A stretch of 44,570 nt of DNA from a virus, in the IMG/VR virus record IMGVR_UViG_3300031654_000007, positions 1-44,570 of that record; one strand, written 5' to 3'. The position numbers and the translations under genes were made by a program. Below are positions 23,308 through 31,240 of this stretch, in pieces (the first letter of the stretch is position 1; every line of letters begins with the position of its first letter). A model generated the notes under the pieces. That model did no database searches and was not told where the DNA came from. It worked only from the letters and a program-made list of their open reading frames with translations.

Positions 23308-24349
23308 GTCCAATATGGAATTTAGAACATTAAGAGATGAAGATACTAAAATAGAGATACTTGGTTATTTCGATAAACATTTTAAAAATGACTATTATGA
23401 ATTGTTATTTAACACAAAAACAGGTTTTGAAATACTTCGTGGTATTAATGGTTATCCAGACCCATTTTCTCTTGTTATGCCATCGATGATCGATTGTGGG
23501 ATAATGGGGCATTGTAAGAACAGATGTGAATTCTGTTATCAGGGCGATGTTCAAGAACCCAATATGAAACTTGAAGATTTCAAACGAATTGTTGACGAGT
23601 GTAAACAATATACAAATCAAATAGCTCTTGGAGGACGGGGTGATCCAAACTTACATGAAAACTTTAAAGAGATAATTGAGTATGCAAGGGAAAACAATGT
23701 AGTTCCAAACTATACAACAAGTGGAATTGGGTTAACAGACTTTCAGGTAGAAGTTTCGAAACTATGTGGTGCTGTAGCAGTTTCTGATTATCAGAAAGAT
23801 TTCACGTATCAAGCATTAAATATGTTTATGGATGTTGGAATCAAAACTAATATACATCTTGTATTTACAAGAATATCTGCAGAAAGATCCATCAACATAT
23901 TACAAGGATTTGATGTGTGGGATAAAAAAGTAGATCTAGAAAGACTCAATGCAGTTATTTTTCTTTTATTTAAACCACAAGGTAGAGCTAAGAATCTTTT
24001 ACATTGGATTCCAAAAACGAGTCAGTTACTCCAATTTAGTAATTTACTTCGAAAACCGAAGTGTAAATTTAAAGTTGGGCTTGATAGTTGTATGGTAAAC
24101 AAAACAAAAAAGTTTGTTAAGTTTTCTCCTCTTCAAAAGATGTCAATTGATACTTGTGAATCTGGAAGAATGTCAGTTTATGTTACTCCAGACATGAAAT
24201 TAGTTCCATGTTCTTTCGCTGATCATGAGAAATATGGAACTTCTATAAGAGATAAGTCAATCGAAGAAGTATGGAATAACTCGTCTCCATTTATTATATG
24301 TAGACGACAATTAAGAAAATATTCGGATATATGTCCTTACGAATTTTAG
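23291..24349 (+). CDS. Radical SAM enzyme with SPASM-like C-terminal domain
   Basis: 352 residues from ATG 23291 (a TTG at 23279 would add 4). The CxxxCxxC [4Fe-4S] motif is CKNRCEFC (Cys75, Cys79, Cys82); GGRGDPNL (about 108-115) matches the 'GGEP' SAM-binding strand. The C-terminal part has several Cys (DTCESGR, LVPCSF, IICRRQ, ICPYEF) around SIRDKSIEEVWNNS, the usual SPASM pattern 'gni-xx-sl-xei-W-n-s' that holds auxiliary Fe-S clusters. SPASM enzymes commonly modify peptides or proteins. Four tagged proteins with an N-terminal TNSSS motif follow within 2 kb. Alternatives are tRNA, cofactor or sugar chemistry. Confidence 0.85.
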   Translation: METNSKSNMEFRTLRDEDTKIEILGYFDKHFKNDYYELLFNTKTGFEILRGINGYPDPFSLVMPSMIDCGIMGHCKNRCEFCYQGDVQEPNMKLEDFKRIVDECKQYTNQIALGGRGDPNLHENFKEIIEYARENNVVPNYTTSGIGLTDFQVEVSKLCGAVAVSDYQKDFTYQALNMFMDVGIKTNIHLVFTRISAERSINILQGFDVWDKKVDLERLNAVIFLLFKPQGRAKNLLHWIPKTSQLLQFSNLLRKPKCKFKVGLDSCMVNKTKKFVKFSPLQKMSIDTCESGRMSVYVTPDMKLVPCSFADHEKYGTSIRDKSIEEVWNNSSPFIICRRQLRKYSDICPYEF

Positions 24350-24366
24350 GATAGGAGATGGGAATT

Positions 24367-24540
24367 ATGAATGATAATGATTATATAAAACAAGCTGTTA
24401 GAAGATTCGTGTGGTTTTTGTTCTTCTTTAACTTTTGTATTGCAATATATTTTTCGTCAGCAACTAATTTGGCTGTAAGTATTTTTCTTCTTCTTTGTTT
24501 GATAATGAGCAGATCACAAATAACAGAAGGAGAAGAATGA
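24367..24540 (+). CDS. Small membrane protein
   Basis: 57 residues from ATG 24367 (AGGAG 13 bases upstream; ATG 24358 sits too close to that site). A hydrophobic region at about residues 15-48 (VWFLFFFNFCIAIYF, then LAVSIFLLLCLIM) forms one or two membrane helices; the N-terminus is acidic and the C-terminus ends EGEE. No family recognised. Its stop overlaps the next, broken ORF by 4 bases. Confidence 0.55.
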   Translation: MNDNDYIKQAVRRFVWFLFFFNFCIAIYFSSATNLAVSIFLLLCLIMSRSQITEGEE

Positions 24541-24723
24541 GTATCTATTGAGTAAAAGCAGTTTGCCCAAGTTGTGGAAAATACTATTTAGTTAGACTAC
24601 AATATAGGTGGAATTGGAAGAGGTCTTCTACGAAAGTTCTGTACTAGGTGTAGTGAGACAGAACGACGTAGAGATACTAAAATTAGATTGTGGCTAAAAG
24701 TTAGGTGGTTACTTAATGTTTAG
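24537..24723 (+). pseudogene. Broken zinc-ribbon gene
   Basis: ATG 24537 overlaps the previous stop (ATGA). After four codons there is an in-frame TGA, then VKAVCPSCGKYYLVRLQYR, and in the +1 frame KFCTRCSETERRRDTK up to TAG 24721. Joined, the pieces give a zinc ribbon with CxxC...CxxC. At least one frameshift and one UGA separate them, so the gene looks decayed unless recoding occurs. Confidence 0.55.
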
Positions 24724-24730
24724 TAACCAC
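24705..24730 (+). terminator. Terminator-like hairpin
   Basis: GTGGTTACT (24705-24713) pairs perfectly with AGTAACCAC (24722-24730) around an 8-base loop. Only a weak T-containing stretch follows (about 24745-24755). It separates the radical SAM part of the block from the tagged genes and could end or attenuate transcription. Confidence 0.5.
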
Positions 24731-24776
24731 TGTAAATAAATATCTATTTTAGTTTTTAGTGAGATTTAGGAGGATT

Positions 24777-25298
24777 ATGAAGGTTCGAACAGATTTTATA
24801 ACTAATAGTTCTAGTGCTGCTTATATTGTAAGATATAAAAACCCCATTAATACAGCTAAAAAGATGTTGGATATATTTTTTAAAAATTGGAAAGATTCTT
24901 CACAAGATGAATCACACCCCTGCGAAGAAGAAGTTCGAAAGTGGTTAAAAGATAATCCAAATTTTGATGGAAATATTATTATTCCATGGACTTGTAATTA
25001 TGAAACTTTTATTTATGGTGGAGATTGGATTGATGTTGCTAGAGGACGAAGAGTTCGAGTAGATACATGTAATAATGAGGACTGGATAAGTAATGGATTA
25101 GAGATAGAACGTTATGTCGGTGAAGAAGAATATTATGATTATATAGAGTATGATAAAGAAGAGTTGTTCTTAGACTTAACTGACTTTAAGATCAAGACAA
25201 GAGCAAAGTTTAATAAAGAAAGAGAGGAATTATTTGATATAGAAATAGAACAACTAGAGAAAGAAAGAGAAAAAGAGGAGAAAAGAAAGAAGGAATAA
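24777..25298 (+). CDS. Hypothetical protein with N-terminal DFITNSSS tag
   Basis: 173 residues from ATG 24777, with TAGGAGG upstream; a GTG at 24759 is in frame but would add residues before the tag. Begins MKVRTDFITNSSSAAYIV, matching the other tagged proteins at the same position. The body is acidic with many Trp and Asp/Glu (NEDWISNGLEIERYVGEEEYY) and ends in a long Glu/Lys/Arg helix (about residues 135-173). Next gene starts 2 bases later. Function unknown; likely same processing or targeting as its neighbours. Confidence 0.8.
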   Translation: MKVRTDFITNSSSAAYIVRYKNPINTAKKMLDIFFKNWKDSSQDESHPCEEEVRKWLKDNPNFDGNIIIPWTCNYETFIYGGDWIDVARGRRVRVDTCNNEDWISNGLEIERYVGEEEYYDYIEYDKEELFLDLTDFKIKTRAKFNKEREELFDIEIEQLEKEREKEEKRKKE

Positions 25299-25300
25299 AA

Positions 25301-25678
25301 ATGAAGATAAAAACAGACTTCGTAACAAATAGCTCAAGTTGTAATTTTGTAATGTTGGGTTTTAAAATTAAAACTAAAAAAGATGTATATAAAATACCAT
25401 TTAATAAAATACTGAGGTTAGTTTTCCAGGATAAAAATGATGAAGAAATAGATAAGTTACAAGAGAAATTTATCGAAAGATACTTTCTTATCGGAACCGA
25501 AGCAGGAGCACCAAATGATCATACTATTCTAGTGGGGGCTCCAATTTTTGTATATGATTGCGATGTTGAGGATTTTAGTGAAGAAAACATAGAAATAATT
25601 AATAACGTAAAACAAGATCTTGAAACTATTTTTGGATCTAGAAAATATAAGTTATATTTTGGAACTAGAACGTGTTAA
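25301..25678 (+). CDS. Hypothetical protein with N-terminal DFVTNSSS tag
   Basis: 125 residues beginning MKIKTDFVTNSSSCNFVM. The tag is followed by an unrelated domain with two acidic stretches and alternating strands (HTILVGAPIFVYDCDVED, KYKLYFGTRTC), ending in Cys. It starts 2 bases after its tagged neighbour, so both are co-translated. No known fold recognised. Ser-to-Cys change at the fourth Ser position of the tag shows that the first three Ser and the preceding Thr-Asn are the most constant part. Confidence 0.8.
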   Translation: MKIKTDFVTNSSSCNFVMLGFKIKTKKDVYKIPFNKILRLVFQDKNDEEIDKLQEKFIERYFLIGTEAGAPNDHTILVGAPIFVYDCDVEDFSEENIEIINNVKQDLETIFGSRKYKLYFGTRTC

Positions 25679-25689
25679 GGAGTAATACA

Positions 25690-26193
25690 TTGAAAACAAA
25701 GTCTGATTTCGTTACAAACTCGAGTTCTTCTAGCTTTATAGTAGCTTGGGATAAAATAGTAGAAACGTTTGATGACGTTAAGAAACATTTAACGTGTACC
25801 GACCATGCAAAAATAGTTCTAGGTGATATACTTAATCAAGAACCTTTAGTTCTAAAAGAAGGTAATTTTGACTTTGATTTAGATCCAGTGCTTAAAGGAA
25901 TAACTAATCGAATTGTTGTAGAACTAAAAACAGGAACTTTTCCAGAAGACATAAGTTGGAGGGAATATGACCATCTCGTTAAGAGTGGTTTGACTACACA
26001 ACAGGCTAGTAAGATAGTTAAGAAAGAACGTATGGAAAAAGCAGAACAAATCGCCATAAATTTTATAAAAAATAATATAGGTCGAGTAATCTACTTCTTT
26101 ACTTATGCTGATGAAGACGGAGAAATATCTTCTGATATGGAGCATGGTGATATATTTAGGAAACTTCCAAATATTTGTATAAATAAACATTAG
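25690..26193 (+). CDS. Hypothetical protein with N-terminal DFVTNSSSSSF tag (TTG start)
   Basis: 167 residues if started at TTG 25690, which has AAGGAGT 6 bases upstream and puts the tag (KTKSDFVTNSSSSSFIV) at exactly the distance from the start seen in its neighbours; a GTG at 25672 would overlap that ribosome binding site. The body is acidic and helical (DHLVKSGLTTQQASKIVKKE) with a Phe/Tyr-rich strand (GRVIYFFTYADEDGE). No known family. Third consecutive tagged gene. Confidence 0.8.
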   Translation: MKTKSDFVTNSSSSSFIVAWDKIVETFDDVKKHLTCTDHAKIVLGDILNQEPLVLKEGNFDFDLDPVLKGITNRIVVELKTGTFPEDISWREYDHLVKSGLTTQQASKIVKKERMEKAEQIAINFIKNNIGRVIYFFTYADEDGEISSDMEHGDIFRKLPNICINKH

Positions 26194-26201
26194 ATACTAA
26201 T

Positions 26202-26569
26202 ATGAAGATAAAAAGTGACTTTGATACTAACAGTTCGTCAACTAATTATCTAGTGACGATACCACTTTCTTTAGAATTTGAAACACTATTTTTCAATAAG
26301 GGAATAAGTTGGAATAATAACGAATATGTACGATTGTGAAGTTAACATTGAAAAGTTATCTGAAATTTTTTTCATAAACTAATGGCACAGTTTACGAACA
26401 TCTAGATGAAGATGGCGAATTTTACGCACTTCACTAATTGTTAAAAGAAATGGGATTAGTCATTGTTAAAATCGAGGGTAGTCCAAGTACATGTTGTATC
26501 ATAAATGTTTTATACGAAAAATTTCAGGAAAAAATTAGTGATATAAAGAAGGAGTATGAGAGCAAATAA
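26202..26569 (+). pseudogene. Broken fifth copy of the tagged gene type
   Basis: ATG 26202 opens MKIKSDFDTNSSSTNYLV, the family tag with Val to Asp at one position, but the frame stops at 26337. Coding-looking sequence continues in other frames: YDCEVNIEKLSEIFF, then NGTVYEHLDEDGEFYALH and finally LLKEMGLVIVKIEGS up to TAA 26567. At least three disruptions are needed, so this is a decayed gene rather than programmed recoding. It shows the tag is ancient in this block. Confidence 0.65.
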
Positions 26570-26573
26570 GATT

Positions 26574-26611
26574 ATAAAGTAGAGAAATGACTACTCATTC
26601 CTCTACTTTAT
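26574..26611. terminator. Hairpin between convergent transcripts
   Basis: ATAAAGTAGAG (26574-26584) pairs perfectly with CTCTACTTTAT (26601-26611) around a 16-base loop. It lies between the decayed tagged gene on the + strand and the tail sheath gene on the - strand and may end transcription from both sides. Confidence 0.65.
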
Positions 26612-26615
26612 TAGT

Positions 26616-28604
26616 TTACTTAATAAAGAAGTTAAGTTCGATCTTCTCAACAACTCTAGTTGGATTCAAAATTACGTTAACATGGAACGTTTTCCGTTTC
26701 TTCTCATAATCTGTAGCGCCAACTTCAACACTATAATCATATAGACCTCTTTTTTTCTTGATTGCTTCTAAGAACTCAACTATATCACCAGATACTAGAT
26801 TCCATGTTATGGCGTCATTTTGTTGGAAAATAAAGTATCTACAATATTCTGATAGTGCTCGTTTACAATACAGTACTAGTCTTACAATATTTAGATCTTG
26901 TAATGCACTAGTTTTCGCTTGTGTGGTTAGTTGCCCCCAAACTACATATCCAGGATTGAACTTAACGATTGGATTCAACTGTTTTAGATACATCGTATCT
27001 CTTTGATCAAGATTTGGATTAAACCTAAGTTCTTTAATTGAGTCAATAGAAGCTCTGTTGAATCCTGCAGCGGCATACCAAAGTTCAGATACAGTATCGC
27101 TTCTTGGAAGTATATAGGACATATGATAAACTGGTGAAAACCATACATCTTTTCCAGTAAATATATCATTAACTTTATTGTACTCTTCATAAAGAGCTAG
27201 TAAGAAAGTATTATATGTGTGGTTATGTAAACGTTCATAAATAGCACCACTAGGACTACTTGGTCCACCAACAACTGAGTTATCACCGTTATCCAAAATA
27301 CCAACACAATCTCTCCTTGTTTGAACTAATGAACTAATGCTATTTTTAACTTCATCTGGATAACCACAATCGAAAACTAAAGTAAAGTAGATATTTTCAT
27401 CATCAAGAACTTGATCATCGATTGCTCCAGCATAACCTTGCGCTAGAATATTTTCCGCTTCGTCAGTATCAAGATCACCAGCACTATCAATAAGGGAACC
27501 ATCAGAACCACGTTTTAGTGGAACTGGTTCGCTAGAAGTAAAAGCAGTTGCTATATTTGTGTTAGCTTTTTTGATTATATAACTGATTTCGTTTCCTGTT
27601 CCAGCGACAGTATCAAATAACGTGATATCTCCCTTCCAAGATTGTGTTGCTGAAGCAGAATGTCGTTCGTCAAAAACATTAATTGTTTCATTATCTCCAC
27701 CACTATAATCTCCTAACCAACCCCAAACTTTATTTCCTTTTCCATCAGTTGCTATTACTACATATTCAAATGTAGCACCAGGAGCTTCAGTAGTTGCCCA
27801 ATCAGAAAAGTTTTGTTTATTATCGGTAATAGTCGCAGACCCAATAGTTTCCACTATTGATACAGTTCCAATATCTTTGTCATAAACTTTAGACACTAAT
27901 TCATAACCGCCAGTATAAGATCCAGAAGTCAAAGTCATATCAGCTCTTAGTACTGAAGAATATGTATTTAGAATATCCACGATAAAGATAGACTCACCAG
28001 CGTCATCAACTGCTTTAGGATTAAATGAAACTTCGAATGATTCGATAATTACGTCATCACCATCTGATTGTCTCTCATATATGTCCATAACATAAACATC
28101 ATTAAGTAGTGGATTAGAATGTTCTGTAAATCTAACTCCAATTCCATTGTAATATTCTCCTCGTCCAATTGGATATAAGAAAGCGATAGGATAGTTTGGA
28201 GTAGCGTTGGCAAGATTTGTATTTAACTCAGCCAATGTGTTTATTGAATCAACATAAGTAATAACTATTGACGCAGTTGCGTCAGCAGCGGCTATCTTAG
28301 CATCAATTCTCATATTTGCAAAGGAAGCGTCATCTGAAAGACATCTCATAAAATATAAACTTCCAGACTCTCCTAGAAAATTATATGAACAATAAAGACC
28401 TTGTCCATAATTTTTTCCATAATCTTGAATATTTGGTTCACCAAATTCGTTAACCAGATCAGCTCTAGATCCAACAAGAAGTAGTTCATTGTCTCTACCT
28501 TTTTTAGCAAGAGAACATATGAACCCAATAGTACTTGGAACTACTTGGACATATGTTGAGAGGTCAATTATTTTAGTATAGACTCCAGGCGAAATATTTG
28601 CCAT
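26616..28604 (-). CDS. Tail sheath protein
   Basis: 662 residues, GGGAGG before the ATG. N-terminus ISPGVYTKIIDLSTYVQVV is the typical sheath start, followed by GFICSLAKKGRDNELLLVGS and FGEPN. The C-terminal part (about residues 470-660) has the conserved sheath core: SPVYHMSYILPRSD, YAAAGFNRASI, LNPIVKFNPGYVVWGQLT, LNIVRLVLYCKRALSEYCR and the final strand. The middle carries an inserted beta-rich domain exposed on the tail surface. Sheath rings contract to drive the tube through the envelope. Start upstream shows two tandem AGAxAAACTAATAA sequences, related to the promoter element. Confidence 0.92.
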   Translation of the reverse strand: MANISPGVYTKIIDLSTYVQVVPSTIGFICSLAKKGRDNELLLVGSRADLVNEFGEPNIQDYGKNYGQGLYCSYNFLGESGSLYFMRCLSDDASFANMRIDAKIAAADATASIVITYVDSINTLAELNTNLANATPNYPIAFLYPIGRGEYYNGIGVRFTEHSNPLLNDVYVMDIYERQSDGDDVIIESFEVSFNPKAVDDAGESIFIVDILNTYSSVLRADMTLTSGSYTGGYELVSKVYDKDIGTVSIVETIGSATITDNKQNFSDWATTEAPGATFEYVVIATDGKGNKVWGWLGDYSGGDNETINVFDERHSASATQSWKGDITLFDTVAGTGNEISYIIKKANTNIATAFTSSEPVPLKRGSDGSLIDSAGDLDTDEAENILAQGYAGAIDDQVLDDENIYFTLVFDCGYPDEVKNSISSLVQTRRDCVGILDNGDNSVVGGPSSPSGAIYERLHNHTYNTFLLALYEEYNKVNDIFTGKDVWFSPVYHMSYILPRSDTVSELWYAAAGFNRASIDSIKELRFNPNLDQRDTMYLKQLNPIVKFNPGYVVWGQLTTQAKTSALQDLNIVRLVLYCKRALSEYCRYFIFQQNDAITWNLVSGDIVEFLEAIKKKRGLYDYSVEVGATDYEKKRKTFHVNVILNPTRVVEKIELNFFIK

Positions 28605-28718
28605 CTTTGTTTTCCTCCCAAATTATTAGTTTTTCTAAGTTATTAGTTTCTCTAAAAGTTATGTAACCTTTCTGTCGGAGTCTATCTTTACATTTAGATC
28701 CTTTGCGATTTGTTTAGT

Positions 28719-29384
28719 TTAGAAATATAAATACCAAACAAAAGTAAGTCTCCTTACGTCAGTTTTTAAAATTGTAGGGAATGTAACTCTTGCAAATAAA
28801 TGGAATGGTTCAGAAGCACCACCTGCGTTAGTTAAGTTAGTGAAAAGTCCAGCCTCACTTATCTCTTCGTCATTTGCTTTGTCTGTTTCAATTGTGACAA
28901 CAACTTTTGCAATTAACCATTTACCATCATTATCTGAATCTTGTTCATAAATTATACTATCAAATGGATGTTTGTAATAGGCTCCATCATGATAGTCTCC
29001 ACAAGTTGTGTCAGTAGCACTTAATGGAATTTCTTCATATAAATCGGTATCGCTGTTTACTGGAGGAAATGGATCAAATGGATCTGCTGGATTAACACCC
29101 CCGCTACCTAGTCCAAACCAGTAAAGAAACTCATCTTTATCAATATCTATATTTGTATTTTGTGTATTAAATATTTTTTGAGTAATTAGTTCTCTTCCAT
29201 CATATACAACTAAATTACTCTTTCTAATTAAACGTTTAATTCCATTATCACCAACTTCAAATATTTCTACAATACCTTGAGGTTTTCTTACTCCACAACA
29301 TAGATTTCCTTGTGAATCAGAAAGACATTGATCCCCATATTTCTCTTCTATTTGAATTAAAATGTTCTCTACTTTTTTTTCCAT
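28719..29384 (-). CDS. Virion structural protein, function unknown
   Basis: 221 residues with AAGGAA before the ATG. Beta-rich: LVVYDGRELITQKIF, FGLGSGGVNPADPFDPFPP, EISEAGLFTNLTN and a closing FARVTFPTILKTDVRRLTFVW. The 'G-R-x-x-i-t-q ... FGLG-GG ... EaGLF ... lFAR-v-FP' pattern occurs in structural proteins of large phages and resembles tail or collar fibre domains. It lies upstream of the sheath gene in the same leftward transcript. Confidence 0.6.
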   Translation of the reverse strand: MEKKVENILIQIEEKYGDQCLSDSQGNLCCGVRKPQGIVEIFEVGDNGIKRLIRKSNLVVYDGRELITQKIFNTQNTNIDIDKDEFLYWFGLGSGGVNPADPFDPFPPVNSDTDLYEEIPLSATDTTCGDYHDGAYYKHPFDSIIYEQDSDNDGKWLIAKVVVTIETDKANDEEISEAGLFTNLTNAGGASEPFHLFARVTFPTILKTDVRRLTFVWYLYF

Positions 29385-29420
29385 GTTAAATTCCTTACTG
29401 AGAAACAGTTAGTGATAAAC

Positions 29421-29476
29421 TTTATAATTTGTTCTAAAATTTAGAACAGATTAGTTCGTAGTTACTATATATATTA
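29421..29476. promoter_or_regulatory. Divergent promoter region, second copy
   Basis: On the - strand AGAACAAATTATAAA (29435 to 29421) faces the gene at 29384; on the + strand CTATATATATTA (29465-29476) faces the gene at 29536. TTAGTTCG lies between them, as at 19279-19335. GTTCTAAA-A-TTTAGAAC (29431-29447) forms an inverted repeat that could bind a dimeric regulator. Confidence 0.6.
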
Positions 29477-29535
29477 ATTAACAAGAAGGGGCTTTTGAAA
29501 ATGTTTTAAAAAAATATTTGAAGGAGGATATTACT

Positions 29536-29856
29536 ATGATAACTAACCCATTAAGATTCAAGATGTTCAGTTGGATAGGTTTATTTACTGCGATGTTCTA
29601 CTTTGGTATAATAGCAGTATGTATTAACCTCGCAAGATTGAGCATGAATACCGGATCGACTATGCAACGGATCCTAAATCAGGGTCTGATCTATGACCTT
29701 CTAATAGAGACTTTGGCTTTCTCTTGTTTCGCAATCATCTGCTGGACTGTAAAACACTGGTTACAACGGAGGGGATCCCACTCGTTAGAGCGAGAGGTTC
29801 GATCTGAATTGGCGGGAATAAAGAAAGAGGTCGCCGATCTTAAGGTTGAAACGTAA
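29536..29856 (+). CDS. Moron-like membrane protein with coiled-coil tail
   Basis: 106 residues from ATG 29536 with AAGGAGG eight bases upstream. Two membrane segments (about residues 10-32, FSWIGLFTAMFYFGIIAV, and 51-69, LIETLAFSCFAIICWTV) are followed by a charged coiled coil (SLEREVRSELAGIKKEVADLK). The only intact gene on the + strand in this stretch, with its own promoter and a strong terminator; its base composition is visibly less AT-rich than its neighbours. A holin, superinfection exclusion or other host-interaction protein is possible. Confidence 0.6.
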   Translation: MITNPLRFKMFSWIGLFTAMFYFGIIAVCINLARLSMNTGSTMQRILNQGLIYDLLIETLAFSCFAIICWTVKHWLQRRGSHSLEREVRSELAGIKKEVADLKVET

Positions 29857-29862
29857 GTGTTT

Positions 29863-29926
29863 AAAATTGGTAGTCACCCATTCGAAAGAACTAGCCCCTT
29901 AAATATATTGTGACTACCAATTTTTT
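29863..29926 (+). terminator. Long-stem terminator after the moron-like gene
   Basis: AAAATTGGTAGTCAC (29863-29877) pairs perfectly with 29910-29924 around a 32-base loop and is followed by Ts. The stem starts 7 bases after the stop codon at 29856. Confidence 0.75.
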
Positions 29927-29957
29927 GATAAAATGGTTAGTTAAACGGAGATTACTA

Positions 29958-30165
29958 ATGTCTTTAACGCCTATTCCAGAAGTGGAAGAAAGATCGAAGA
30001 AGAATGAAGATCCTTTTGATTTAATAGTGAAGAAATGAACTAGAATCAAAAGGTTTGTAGAAACTGCAGTTGACTTTGGAATGATTACGACGAATCAGGA
30101 CTAATTGTATCTATAAATGTGTTTGTAAGGAATGTCTACTAATAGAAATATGTGATTATGGGTAG
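29958..30165 (+). pseudogene. Decayed small zinc-ribbon-like ORFs
   Basis: CGGAGATTACT precedes ATG 29958; the frame (MSLTPIPEVEERSKKNEDPF) ends at a TGA at 30036. Coding-looking pieces follow in other frames: QKVCRNCS, an in-frame TGA, LWNDYDESGLI, then YKCVCKECLLIEICDYG to TAG 30163. The Cys pairs would make a zinc ribbon if joined. Multiple disruptions point to decay. Confidence 0.45.
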
Positions 30166-30185
30166 ATAAGAAATTCTCTAAGATT

Positions 30186-30312
30186 ATGAGAGTTATTATT
30201 ACTTACGCGGAAGCGGGAAACATTCTTTCAAAAGAAACATTACTTACTGAACTTGACTCATTCATATGAATTAGAGTTAGTTCGAGATAAAAATAAGGGC
30301 GATATTCATTGA
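30186..30312 (+). pseudogene. Short broken ORF
   Basis: ATG 30186 opens 27 codons (MRVIITYAEAGNILSKETLL) to TGA 30267. A second frame overlapping its end (SYELELVRDKNKGDIH, TGA 30310) looks like the continuation after a single-base shift. Located directly before a long hairpin. No function assigned. Confidence 0.35.
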
Positions 30313-30315
30313 AAA

Positions 30316-30347
30316 CGAGGGATGATACTGTAGTGTATCATCCCTCG
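30316..30347 (+). terminator. Perfect 13-bp hairpin between convergent units
   Basis: CGAGGGATGATAC (30316-30328) pairs perfectly with 30335-30347 around the loop TGTAGT. The T-rich stretch after it is loose (ATCTTATTACACTTTTTTG), so termination may rely on stem strength. It lies between the decayed + strand ORFs and the end of the - strand gene at 30370. Confidence 0.65.
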
Positions 30348-30369
30348 ACAATCTTATTACACTTTTTTG

Positions 30370-31176
30370 TTACTCTAAGAATGTTCCACAATTAGAACAG
30401 AACTTAGAACTGGATACTGATCTTTTACCACAAGTAGGACATGTAAGTTTGGTTTTCACAGTAACTGGTTTTGAAACTACAGTATTATTGTTTTTTGTTC
30501 CTCTTAATATGATAGTTATTACTTGAGGTGATTCTAGTTCTCCTATTGACCCATAAACAAAGTCTTGTCTTGTTTCTTCACCTTTTACAGTTATTCCTTC
30601 ATCTACTATTGGTTGAGAGTAAAGGGACTTGGAGAATCCTAAAGAACTCGCACTTGTATTAAAGCCTCTTACTTCATCCGCTCCACTGGAAGCTCCTTCT
30701 CTACTATCAACTAAATTAGAAGAATTAAAAGTAAAACGAGGTTCAAAAGGCCAATAAGGATAGTAAGGATAGTTGTTACAGTGGGGGTAAATATCATAAT
30801 GATCATGAAATATACTTCTTCTAATTACTTGTTTTTCAAAAGCAAATTCTACTCTGATAATACCATCGTCAATTCTATCACCTCTATGTTCTTGGATCTC
30901 TTTTGTTTTTTGTATAAACTTAAATTTGTTTTTAACTGTCGTACCTTCTAGAAATCCCAGTAGCTCAAGATCAGAGTTTGGTTCCACAATAAGAGACGAA
31001 CTACTTAGAACATCTTGTCCGTCAATACTTATTTTTACGTTAGTTCGTCTAGATTCTAGATTTTTTAATTGAAGGGAATAATGACTCCCAAAGGGTAGGA
31101 TAACGACATTGTCTCTCTCTCGAAGGATTTGACCGTTATGTTTTACAATAACTATAAAATTGTCTCTGAATACCAT
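30370..31176 (-). CDS. Beta-rich protein with C-terminal zinc ribbon
   Basis: 268 residues, AAGGAGGAA before the ATG. The N-terminal 125 residues are beta-rich (FIVIVKHNGQIL, SHYSLQLKNLESRRTNVKIS, IIRVEFAFEKQVIRR); the middle has a Tyr/Pro/His-rich patch (about residues 124-145) and a Ser/Gly-rich linker; the end is a zinc ribbon, CPTCGKR-x6-FCSNCGTFLE (about 248-267). Similar beta-domain/zinc-ribbon proteins are annotated as structural in large phages; a virion or regulatory role is open. Confidence 0.6.
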   Translation of the reverse strand: MVFRDNFIVIVKHNGQILRERDNVVILPFGSHYSLQLKNLESRRTNVKISIDGQDVLSSSSLIVEPNSDLELLGFLEGTTVKNKFKFIQKTKEIQEHRGDRIDDGIIRVEFAFEKQVIRRSIFHDHYDIYPHCNNYPYYPYWPFEPRFTFNSSNLVDSREGASSGADEVRGFNTSASSLGFSKSLYSQPIVDEGITVKGEETRQDFVYGSIGELESPQVITIILRGTKNNNTVVSKPVTVKTKLTCPTCGKRSVSSSKFCSNCGTFLE

Positions 31177-31240
31177 GATAAATTCCTCCTTTTAAGGTTC
31201 CCCGTCTAAAACCTCACTTTTTTTATTGACGGTTTAAATG

